Shown here piece after piece: positions 1 through 6,913 of a stretch of 27,690 nt of DNA. Source of the stretch: DATJUC01 sp035502675 (GTDB taxonomy: Bacteria; Vulcanimicrobiota; Vulcanimicrobiia; Vulcanimicrobiales; Vulcanimicrobiaceae); assembly GCA_035502675.1 (NCBI GenBank), contig DATJUC010000165.1, forward strand, positions 1-27,690, given 5' to 3'. Under the pieces are notes generated by a model. The model saw only the letters and a list, made by a program, of their open reading frames with translations. It had not been told where the DNA came from and did not search any database. Both the position numbers and the translations under genes were made by a program. Positions within the stretch are counted from its first letter, which is position 1; the number at the start of each line of letters is the position of its first letter.

Positions 1-1
1 C

Positions 2-733
2 GACGTCGAAGCCGAGCCGCTCTCGAGCGTGCAGGGATTCGTCGACGCAGCCCGTGACGCGCATCGCCGCGGCGCGGGCGAATTCTGCATCGTCGTGGCC
101 GTGCGGGGACCCTCGGCGAAGCTGCTCGAGCGCGTCTGCGAAGCGGTGCGCCTGATCAAGGCGGAGCTGCCGTTGACCGTTGCCGTCTCGCTCGGCATTC
201 TGCGCGAGGATCAAGTACAAGCGCTGCTGCGAGCCGGCGTCGACAAAGTCAATCACAACCTCGAGACGTCGCGGCGGCATTTCCCCGCCGTCTGCACAAC
301 GCATAGCTACCAAGAGCGGTGGGACACCTGTATTCTCGTCAAGCGCTTTGGCCTGGAGTTGTGTTGCGGCGGCATCATCGGCATGGGCGAAACGTTGCAG
401 GACAGGATCGAATTTCTGGCGGCGCTGCAAGAGCTCGAGCCGGCCGAGGTACCGATCAATTTCCTCAATCCGCGGCCCGGCACGCCGTTTGCAGAGTATT
501 CGCTGGTGCCGGCGATCGAAGCGTTGCGCTTCGTCGCCGCGGCGCGACTGGCGCTGCCGCGCGCGTTGATCCGGTTTGCCGGAGGGCGCGAGATCACGCT
601 GACGGGCTTGCAAGATCTGGGCATGCGCAGCGGCGTCAGCGGCCTGATCCTGGGCGACTACTTGACGACCGCCGGCCGCAGCGACGCCGACGACTTCGCG
701 ATGCTCGACCGTCTGGGCTTCCAGGTCCTATAG
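2..733 (+). CDS. bioB: Biotin synthase BioB, 5'-truncated by window edge
   Basis: Radical-SAM enzyme that inserts sulfur into dethiobiotin, the last step of biotin synthesis. The reading frame is open to the window edge, so the N-terminus with the CxxxCxxC cluster motif lies outside; 243 residues are present. Family hallmarks are GAGEFCIV, DKVNHNLETSRR, THSYQERWDTC, LCCGGIIGMGET, VPINFLNPRPGTPF and IRFAGGRE, followed by the usual GDYLTT tail. The Cys of EFCIV, the Cys of LCCGG and the Arg of IRFAGG match auxiliary-cluster ligands of E. coli BioB (Cys97, Cys188, Arg260). The strand carrying E. coli Cys128 reads TVAVSLG here and has no Cys. The stop lies 22 bp before the pabB-like gene on the same strand, so co-transcription is likely. 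Identity is secure; the alignment to E. coli numbering is from memory. Confidence 0.96.
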   Translation, partial: DVEAEPLSSVQGFVDAARDAHRRGAGEFCIVVAVRGPSAKLLERVCEAVRLIKAELPLTVAVSLGILREDQVQALLRAGVDKVNHNLETSRRHFPAVCTTHSYQERWDTCILVKRFGLELCCGGIIGMGETLQDRIEFLAALQELEPAEVPINFLNPRPGTPFAEYSLVPAIEALRFVAAARLALPRALIRFAGGREITLTGLQDLGMRSGVSGLILGDYLTTAGRSDADDFAMLDRLGFQVL

Positions 734-755
734 CCGCCGAACACTGCCGGGCGCG

Positions 756-2384
756 ATGAGGGTTATCGTCGCCGGCGAAAAGACGCTGCACTTCGAGCAA
801 CCCCGGCGAGTCGTCAGAAGCGAGGGCGCACGCGACGCATCGCGCGTTTGGGACGAGGCCGAGCGTGAGCTTTCGAACGGCAGTTGGATCGCCGGGTACT
901 TCACCTACGAGCGAGACGTCCTCGTGTTGGGCGTCTATGGAGAACCTCACGAGATCTCGCTGCCCGTCATAGAAAGCGGTCCGGCAACCGCGCCGCTCCA
1001 CTCGCCGCTCGTACGGCGCCTCTCGCGCGAACGTTACGCCGAATCGTTCGATAGGATCGCGCGCGGTATCGACGACGGTGACGTGTACCAGGTCAACCTG
1101 ACGATACCGTTCGATTTCGTCGTTCCCGATGCGCTGGCCCTTTGGGCTCACTATGCCGCACGTACCGGAGCACGGTATCAAGCTTACGTTGAAGACGGCG
1201 ATCGCGCCATTCTGTCGTGGTCGCCGGAGTTATTTCTCGGTTTCTCCGGCGACGCGATTCGGACCAAGCCGATGAAAGGCACCGCCGCCCTCGACCGCGT
1301 CGACGAGCTCACCAACGAAAAGAACCTGGCCGAGCACGTGATGATCGTTGACCTGCTGCGCAACGACCTTCACCGGATCTCCGGCGACGTGAGGCTCGAG
1401 TCGTTCTGCGAACGGGAAGCATATCCCACGTTCGTCACGATGACGTCGACGATTGCCGCGCGGATCGAAAGCGATTCGCGCCTCGCCGGCATTTTCGAGG
1501 CGACGTTTCCCTGCGGAAGCGTGACCGGAGCGCCGAAACGGGCGGCGATGCGATTCATTCGGGAGTGTGAGCCGGATTCGCGCGGCGCCTACTGCGGGAC
1601 GATTGGGTTCCTTTCGCCCGAGCGGCGCGGCTGGTGGAACGTGTCCATTCGAACGGCCCAAGTCGACCTTACCACTCGACTTGGCCGCTACGATGCCGGC
1701 GGCGGCATCGTCGCCGACTCCGACGCCGGCGACGAGTGGAACGAGATTCAGATAAAGCGGCTCTTCTTGGAGACGGACGCCGAGCTGTTGGAGACGTTTG
1801 CTTCGAATGCGGAAGAGGAGACGGTGCGAGCGCATCTGTGCAGGCTGGAGAAGTCGGCCGAAGCGCTGGGAGTGACGCTCGATCTCGCGGCCGCACGGAG
1901 GGCGGTCGAGCAGCGGTGCGATGACGGGCCGCGGCGCCTCGTCAGACTGCGCGTGAACCCCGCGGGCAAGGTCGACGCGCACCACGAGCCGCTCGAATCT
2001 CCGCGCAGCCCGGTGCGCGTCTGCGTTTCGGATCTGCGCGTGCATAGCGCCGATCCGCTGCTTCGGCACAAAACGTCGTGGCGCCCGGTCCACGACGCGG
2101 CGGCGCGGGCCGCGAAAGAGCGAGGCCATTTCGAAGCCTTGCTCAGGAACGAGCGCGACGAACTCACGGAAGGTGCCCGCACGACGCTGTTCGTTCGAGT
2201 CGACGACGAACTACGTACTCCGCCGCTGAGCGCGGGCGTCCTGCCCGGCATTCTCCGCGCTCGAATGCTCGCGAGCGGACGCGCGGTGGAGCGAACCGTC
2301 TCTACGGGCGACCTCCGAAGGGCGGGTGCCATCTACGTGGGGAACTCCGCGCGGGGCCTCCTGCGCGCGACGATCGTTCGGTAG
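756..2384 (+). CDS. pabB: Aminodeoxychorismate synthase component I fused to aminodeoxychorismate lyase (PabB-PabC)
   Basis: 542 residues in two domains for 4-aminobenzoate (folate) synthesis. Residues about 1-340 are the chorismate-binding PabB domain: SWSPELF (154-160), KPMKGTA with the conserved Lys174, MIVDLLRNDL (196-205), FPCGSVTGAPK (251-261) and GGGIVADSDAGDEW (315-328). Residues about 345-542 are a class-IV PLP fold like PabC: the probable PLP lysine is K439 in LRHKTSW, and LTEGARTTLFV and LPGILRARML follow. The first half would make aminodeoxychorismate from chorismate and ammonia, and the second would release pyruvate to give 4-aminobenzoate. Such fusions are known in several phyla. 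No glutaminase (PabA) is in the window. The ATG at 756 gives the full PabB N-terminus. No strong ribosome site is seen, consistent with read-through from bioB. Confidence 0.94.
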   Translation: MRVIVAGEKTLHFEQPRRVVRSEGARDASRVWDEAERELSNGSWIAGYFTYERDVLVLGVYGEPHEISLPVIESGPATAPLHSPLVRRLSRERYAESFDRIARGIDDGDVYQVNLTIPFDFVVPDALALWAHYAARTGARYQAYVEDGDRAILSWSPELFLGFSGDAIRTKPMKGTAALDRVDELTNEKNLAEHVMIVDLLRNDLHRISGDVRLESFCEREAYPTFVTMTSTIAARIESDSRLAGIFEATFPCGSVTGAPKRAAMRFIRECEPDSRGAYCGTIGFLSPERRGWWNVSIRTAQVDLTTRLGRYDAGGGIVADSDAGDEWNEIQIKRLFLETDAELLETFASNAEEETVRAHLCRLEKSAEALGVTLDLAAARRAVEQRCDDGPRRLVRLRVNPAGKVDAHHEPLESPRSPVRVCVSDLRVHSADPLLRHKTSWRPVHDAAARAAKERGHFEALLRNERDELTEGARTTLFVRVDDELRTPPLSAGVLPGILRARMLASGRAVERTVSTGDLRRAGAIYVGNSARGLLRATIVR

Positions 2385-2443
2385 CGTCGCGCCGGCCGCG
2401 GCGCTCCTCGCCGCTCACCAGGTCGCTTTGCGTGGCCGCGCCA

Positions 2444-3097
2444 ATGCACGTTGTGAACGAAATGCAGCCTAGTCGGATACGCCGCCGGCAGGCGTGGGAA
2501 ACGACCGCCGGAATTCTCGTCTTACTCCTCATCACGATGCTCTTTCGCCAGAGGTACGAGTTGGGGGCGCTTTGGCTGCGCCATGCGCTGACGGCGGCGT
2601 TGGGCCTCGCGTTCCTGTTCTCGCTGATCGCGATGCTGCTCCCGTTTCAACGAAATACGCGTCACGGCGCTCTTTTGGCGATCGTCGCGCTCGTCGCACT
2701 GGCGAACGTGTTGGCCCTGGGCAAGTTGATCGAGTTCTTGATCTTTCCCGACCAGAACCGTGCAGCGATAGACGGCGTGCGACTCCTCAGCACGGCGGCT
2801 TCGATCTGGTCGACCAACGTCGTGAGCTTCGCTTTGCTGTATTGGGTGGTCGACGGGGGTGGTCCGGATTGCAGGGCCGGCCAAGCCACGCTGCGCGATT
2901 TCAGCTTTCCCGGCGATATCCGGCTACCGAACCTTGCAGATTACCTTTTTCTGTCTTTCAACACGGCGACTGCCTTTAGCCCCACGGATACGGCGCCGCT
3001 GACGACGCGCGTCCGCATGTTGATGCTCTTCGAGTCGCTCGTTTCGCTCGGCGCCCTCGCGATTGCGGCGGCGCGCGCGGTCAATATTCTGCACTAA
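2444..3097 (+). CDS. Small integral membrane protein with ion-channel-like C-terminus
   Basis: 217 residues with about five hydrophobic segments: roughly 20-37, 45-66, 75-100, 120-140 and a C-terminal one near 190-212. The last third has the layout of a two-TM potassium-channel pore unit: an aromatic-rich pore helix (DYLFLSFNTATAF), a turn, then a Pro/Thr/Arg linker leading into the last helix. Where a potassium channel has TVGYGD, this protein has AFSPTD, so ordinary K+ selectivity is not expected. No function is assigned. The frame is open far upstream, but that part is Arg-rich shadow of the preceding gene, so ATG 2444 (or ATG 2462) is preferred. Its stop overlaps the stop of the convergent YihY gene by 4 bp. 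Confidence 0.75.
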   Translation: MHVVNEMQPSRIRRRQAWETTAGILVLLLITMLFRQRYELGALWLRHALTAALGLAFLFSLIAMLLPFQRNTRHGALLAIVALVALANVLALGKLIEFLIFPDQNRAAIDGVRLLSTAASIWSTNVVSFALLYWVVDGGGPDCRAGQATLRDFSFPGDIRLPNLADYLFLSFNTATAFSPTDTAPLTTRVRMLMLFESLVSLGALAIAAARAVNILH

Positions 3098-3915
3098 ACG
3101 CGGTCGAGTTCGATTGCGAGAACCCGCGTGAGCGCGGCGCCCGCCAAGAAGAGCAACGACGAGTAGTACACCCAAATGACGAGCGCGATCGTTGCGGTAG
3201 CCACGCCGTAGGCGTCGGCCGACGCGTTGCGATCGACGTACCAGCCGATCGCGAACTGACCGGCTACGAGAAAGGCGGCCGTGATCGCAGCGCCTTGCAG
3301 TGCACGGTTCCACCGTAGGGGGGCGTGGGGCAGCAGCTTCAGCACCGGCGTAATAGCGAGGGAGAGCACCAACCAGCCGACGATCGCCTCGCCCGCCACT
3401 TCGGCCGGTCCCCAGCCCCTCACCGATTGGGAAAAAATCGAGACGGCAGCCGTTCCGGCAACCCACACGAGGGCCGCCAAAGCAAGTACCGCGACCAAGG
3501 CTGCGGCGAGTGCGCGGTCGCGAGCGGTTTGCCAGATGCTGCCCTTGGGTCGCGAGCCCCAAACTGACTCGAGCGCGCCCTGGACCATCGCGAAGAGACC
3601 GGTCGCGGCGAAGACGATCGCCGCCCATCCGAAAATCGCGGTCGCGACATTTCGCGACTGCGACTTGGCGTACGCAGCGTCGACCAGGCTTCGCAAAACG
3701 CCGGCGACGGGCGATCCGATCTGGCTGCCTACCGTCGAGAAGATGCGGTCGCGCAGGAGCGCGTGCTGGGTGTAGCCCGGAACGAAGCCCACCAGCTCGA
3801 TGACCGCGACCAGCAACGGCGGGATAGCGAGCACGGCGAAAAACGCCAACGCGGCCGCTTGCACGGAAAGCCGGCTTTCGGTCCAGATGCGATAGAACGT
3901 CCGAGCGAAGGTCAC
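3094..3915 (-). CDS. YihY/BrkB-family inner-membrane protein
   Basis: 273 residues, GTG start at 3915, the usual length for this family (once mis-called RNase BN). The N-terminal stretch ends in the family-typical LSVQAAALAFFAVLAIPPLL. Six hydrophobic segments follow, at about 22-45, 90-115, 135-160, 175-195, 208-230 and 240-262, with a YGVATATIALVIWVYYSS motif in the last third that is very typical of YihY/BrkB proteins. It is a polytopic membrane protein whose molecular role is unsettled; some members are linked to serum resistance or transport. Its 3' end overlaps the preceding convergent gene by 4 bp. Upstream lies the penicillin-acylase-like gene on the same strand, with about 50 bp between. 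Confidence 0.9.
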   Translation of the reverse strand: MTFARTFYRIWTESRLSVQAAALAFFAVLAIPPLLVAVIELVGFVPGYTQHALLRDRIFSTVGSQIGSPVAGVLRSLVDAAYAKSQSRNVATAIFGWAAIVFAATGLFAMVQGALESVWGSRPKGSIWQTARDRALAAALVAVLALAALVWVAGTAAVSIFSQSVRGWGPAEVAGEAIVGWLVLSLAITPVLKLLPHAPLRWNRALQGAAITAAFLVAGQFAIGWYVDRNASADAYGVATATIALVIWVYYSSLLFLAGAALTRVLAIELDRV

Positions 3916-3968
3916 CCATCAACTCTTCCCTTCGGGCCGGCGATTCATGGGTCCGAAAGCCTGGGGAC

Positions 3969-6149
3969 TTACGGGTGATACGTGCGTTCCGTGTGACCGG
4001 CGAGCTGCTCGGGATAAAAGTACACGGTTCGCAAGTTCCCGTCGGCGTATCGTTGCGCTTCGTCCTGGAAGTGCGGCGACGAAGGGTCGCCGCTTTCGCC
4101 GCCGGCCGTGACGGCCCGGGCGCGGACGCGCGGACCGAACTCCACCACCGCGACGAAGCTGTTGCCGGAGACGCCGTAGCGCCGCTTCGTTGCGGTCTGC
4201 TCGGTGTAGAAGGCCGCGAGCGAGCCCCACCAGCCCGACGTAAACGGCACCGGAATGCTCGGTCGCGCGTCGTCGAAGCGAGGGACGATCGCATCGTCGA
4301 GCCGCTGAAACCGGTTGACGTTTCCCCACGGCACGCGCCACGTTCCGAAGTCCGTAACGAGCCGCTTCGACGCGAGCTCGAGCGCCGAAAGCATGTCGCC
4401 GGCAGGTGCGTCGAGCATCTCGCGATAGACCTGCATTAATTCGCTGTCGTCGGCATCCGCGCGGTCGCGCAGCAAGTCGCCCCAATAGACGGCCACCGTC
4501 GTCGCTACCGACGATGCCGACCAGCGGTCGTCCCACCGCCGCAACATTGCAATCTGCTCGTGCAACGCGGAAAATCGAGGATCGCCGTGCGGTAACCCGT
4601 CGTAGGCAGCGACCAGCCGGGGAACGAGTCCGGCGAAGGCCGGAAGATACGAATCGAAGGCGGTCGATTCCAAAGAGCCGATCGTGAAGCCGTAACGCCC
4701 GGTGAGTAGGCGCGTCGCGTGAACGCCGCGCAGATTCTCGCCGAACGTGTCGAAGTATCGCGGATAGTCGGCGGCTTTCGCGCTGTACGGACCGGCTGCC
4801 GAATAGGGCCCGTCGTTGGTATTGAAAACCCAACCGTTCGGGGGGTCGACGACATTCGGCATCTCGTCGAGCGGTAGAAGTCCGTTCCAGTCCGCCGCCG
4901 GATTCGAGCCGTCGACCGGTCGAGCGTAGTCGAAGCGGTCGTTGCGCCGTGGAACGAACTGCGGCGTCATGAAAGCGATCTCGCCCTGGTCGTCGGCGAA
5001 GATCGTGTTATTCGAGGAATTTGCCTTGTAGCGATCGGCGATCGCGCGAAACGAGGCGTAGTCACCGGCTTCGGTACGGTAGAAGGATTGGCTCAAGGCC
5101 GCGACGGGATCGTCCATCAACGCCACCGCAATCCACCGCTCGCCCAGCTTTGCGACGATCGGACCTCGGTGCGTACGATAGACCCTGAACGACTTCGACG
5201 AGAGCGTTCCTCCGGGCGTTCGATAGCGAACGACGATCTGTGAGATCGCGAGCGGGCGCAGCTCCGTGCCGTACCGATAGTAAAGGCGGCCGCCTTTGCG
5301 GACGATCGTCTCGGCAAAGAAATCGACGTTGTCGACCCCGGTGCTCGTGTGCATCCAACCGATGTGCCGGTTGAAGCCCTGATAGATGAAGAACTGACCC
5401 CACGTCGCCGCTCCGTACGCGTCGAGTCCCTCGTCGCTGCTCATTTGCAGCTCGGACCGAAAGTAGAACGACGTATGCGGGTTGATCAGCAGCAGCGCAT
5501 GGCCGTCTTTGGTAACCTTGGGTGCCAGCGCGATCCCGTTGGATCCGAAGTCGCGTATCGACGTCCCGCTCGTACGGAGGTCGGCCACGGGCCGTCCGCG
5601 GCCGTAAAACGCGCGCAGGCCGTCGAGGGATATGCGCTCGATGTCGCCGCCGATGCTGCCCTCGGTAAAGCTCAGCGCCATCCATGGCTCGAAGTGCCGT
5701 ATGACCCGCGGACGAACGTCCGGATGGGTTGCGAGAAAATAGTTCAGCCCATCAGCCCAGGCGTCCATCATTACGCGCAGACGGGCCGGGCTGCTCGCGT
5801 AAAGCGCCCGCAGGTGCGAAGGATCGGCGTAGAGCCGTGCGCGGAGGTCGGCGTAAACTGCCGTGGCTCCGTCGGCCTCCGCCGTCAAACCCAAAGCCGT
5901 CAGGTAGTTGGTTTCCACGCGGTTGAAGTCGTCTTCGGCTTGGGCGTAGATTGCGCCGAAGACCGCGTCCGCGTCGGTCTTGCCGTGCACGTGCGCGATG
6001 CCCCAGTCGTCGCGGACGATCGTAACGTTCGCGGCTTCGCGTTGCCAACGCGTGGTTGCCGCGTCTGGAACCCGGGCGGAAGGCGCTGCGGCGATCGGAA
6101 GGGCGATAACGGCGAGGCTTGCCGCGATGCGAACGATCGAGCGATTCAC
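3969..6149 (-). CDS. Penicillin acylase family (S45, Ntn-hydrolase) secreted amidohydrolase
   Basis: 726 residues, GTG start at 6149, with an N-terminal export signal (about residues 1-21, ending PIAAAPSA). Members are made as a precursor that cleaves itself before a Ser, which becomes the N-terminal nucleophile of the beta chain. The alpha-chain part has VRDDWGIAHVHGKTDADAV and an AEDDF motif (about 71-75). The probable nucleophile is Ser203 in DFGSNGIAL, followed by LLINPHTSF as in the family (Asn-Pro-His about 20 residues on). HRGPIV (328-332) and NSSNNTIFADDQG (377-389) match later conserved blocks, the latter carrying the oxyanion-hole Asn. Relatives cleave beta-lactam side chains, acyl-homoserine lactones or lipopeptide acyl chains; the substrate cannot be read here. 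It may be co-transcribed with the downstream YihY gene. Confidence 0.92.
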   Translation of the reverse strand: MNRSIVRIAASLAVIALPIAAAPSARVPDAATTRWQREAANVTIVRDDWGIAHVHGKTDADAVFGAIYAQAEDDFNRVETNYLTALGLTAEADGATAVYADLRARLYADPSHLRALYASSPARLRVMMDAWADGLNYFLATHPDVRPRVIRHFEPWMALSFTEGSIGGDIERISLDGLRAFYGRGRPVADLRTSGTSIRDFGSNGIALAPKVTKDGHALLLINPHTSFYFRSELQMSSDEGLDAYGAATWGQFFIYQGFNRHIGWMHTSTGVDNVDFFAETIVRKGGRLYYRYGTELRPLAISQIVVRYRTPGGTLSSKSFRVYRTHRGPIVAKLGERWIAVALMDDPVAALSQSFYRTEAGDYASFRAIADRYKANSSNNTIFADDQGEIAFMTPQFVPRRNDRFDYARPVDGSNPAADWNGLLPLDEMPNVVDPPNGWVFNTNDGPYSAAGPYSAKAADYPRYFDTFGENLRGVHATRLLTGRYGFTIGSLESTAFDSYLPAFAGLVPRLVAAYDGLPHGDPRFSALHEQIAMLRRWDDRWSASSVATTVAVYWGDLLRDRADADDSELMQVYREMLDAPAGDMLSALELASKRLVTDFGTWRVPWGNVNRFQRLDDAIVPRFDDARPSIPVPFTSGWWGSLAAFYTEQTATKRRYGVSGNSFVAVVEFGPRVRARAVTAGGESGDPSSPHFQDEAQRYADGNLRTVYFYPEQLAGHTERTYHP

Positions 6150-6197
6150 AACGCCGCCTACTCGAATGCAGTGCCGCGGCCCTTTTCAGGCGACAAT

Positions 6198-6202
6198 GGA
6201 GG
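6198..6202 (+). promoter_or_regulatory. Shine-Dalgarno GGAGG supporting a TTG start at 6207
   Basis: GGAGG ends 4 nt before TTG 6207. The other in-frame candidate, GTG 6234, has its purine run touching the start codon, which would not work. This favours the TTG start for the small downstream gene. The short spacing makes this moderate support only. Confidence 0.4.
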
Positions 6203-6206
6203 CGTC

Positions 6207-6566
6207 TTGCGCCGGATCGCGCACCTTGGGGAGGTGGGCACCAGGTCGGGCGCGTCAGGCCTGCGATTCGATAAGGTCGCACTCCGCTTCGTCGAGGACT
6301 TGCAAGCATCGCTGCAGGCGTGCGTGCCGGAGGGCAAGACGCTGGTCGTCACGATCACTGCCCCGATCCGGCGCTCGTCGGAGACGACGGCCGAGCTGGT
6401 GGAACGGTTGCGAAGGCGGCTCGCTCGCAGCCCGGCGCGGCTGGAGTTCGAAGCGTCGATCGAGGGAAATCGCATCCGGGCTCGCCTCGTCAAAGCGCGC
6501 TCGGCCAAGGTGCTGGGGTTCGTTCACAATCCGGATCGCGACCCGGAGCTCTTCTTAAAGAGCTGA
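6207..6566 (+). CDS. Small conserved-looking hypothetical protein
   Basis: 119 residues from a TTG start at 6207. Not recognised. It has alternating beta/alpha character: a first helix (KVALRFVEDLQASLQACV), a strand (KTLVVTITAPI), an Arg-rich helix (ELVERLRRRLA), then two strands (LEFEASIEGNRIRARLVK) and a tail LGFVHNPDRDPELFL. This is soluble, with no signal peptide or membrane helix. The frame runs open far upstream across the antisense of the acylase gene, which I treat as shadow. It is divergent from the acylase (57 bp between starts), and its last 12 bp overlap the convergent ABM gene. Codon use and ordered composition suggest a real gene, but homology is unknown. Confidence 0.6.
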   Translation: MRRIAHLGEVGTRSGASGLRFDKVALRFVEDLQASLQACVPEGKTLVVTITAPIRRSSETTAELVERLRRRLARSPARLEFEASIEGNRIRARLVKARSAKVLGFVHNPDRDPELFLKS

Positions 6567-6866
6567 AAAAAACTCGGCTTTACGCTCCGTGGCAAGGCGC
6601 CGAATACCATCGACGACGAGTTTGCGGAAGTGGCCGGTACCGGCGTGCTCGTCGAGCGCCGCTGCGTCGCGGTAGATTTCCCAGAGAATGAAGACGTTCG
6701 AATCTTCCCGGCTGCGACCGACGTCGAACGCAACGACGCCTTTCTCTTTCCGCGATGCGTCGCGCAACTCGCGCAAGAGTGCCTCCGCTCGGCCGGCATC
6801 GGTGGATTCGAACCGGTAACGAACGACTTGAACGATCGCCTCGGCCCTCGCGACTGGGTCTTGCAC
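6555..6866 (-). CDS. ABM-domain protein (YgiN-like putative quinol monooxygenase)
   Basis: 103 residues from GTG 6866, which has an AAAGG purine run at a suitable distance; the frame is open further upstream but is not protein-like there. The sequence fits one antibiotic-biosynthesis-monooxygenase fold: first strand IVQVVRYRFE (11-20), helix with AEALLRELRDASRKE, strand GVVAFDVGRS, the FILWEIYRD strand (59-67), and the signature LDEHAGTGHFRKL (71-83). Family members are small dimers that oxidise quinols or polyketide aromatics without cofactor, or act in haem or aldehyde chemistry; the substrate here is unknown. It lies 47 bp downstream of the sedolisin gene on the same strand and may be the last gene of that operon. 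Its stop lies inside the convergent small gene. Confidence 0.88.
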   Translation of the reverse strand: MQDPVARAEAIVQVVRYRFESTDAGRAEALLRELRDASRKEKGVVAFDVGRSREDSNVFILWEIYRDAAALDEHAGTGHFRKLVVDGIRRLATERKAEFFSAL

Positions 6867-6913
6867 GTGCTCGCCTTTCTCTTCGTCGAAACACCTGTGC
6901 CCAGTATAGCCTT

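Noticed and set aside
2078..2443. Upstream extension of the channel-like membrane protein
   Set aside because: The extension is Arg/Pro-rich and lies wholly within the PabC-like coding region in another frame, so it is shadow; ATG 2444 is preferred.
5349..6206. Long forward extension of the small unknown protein
   Set aside because: It is antisense to the acylase gene. Stop-free antisense frames are common at this G+C content, and codon usage is poor.
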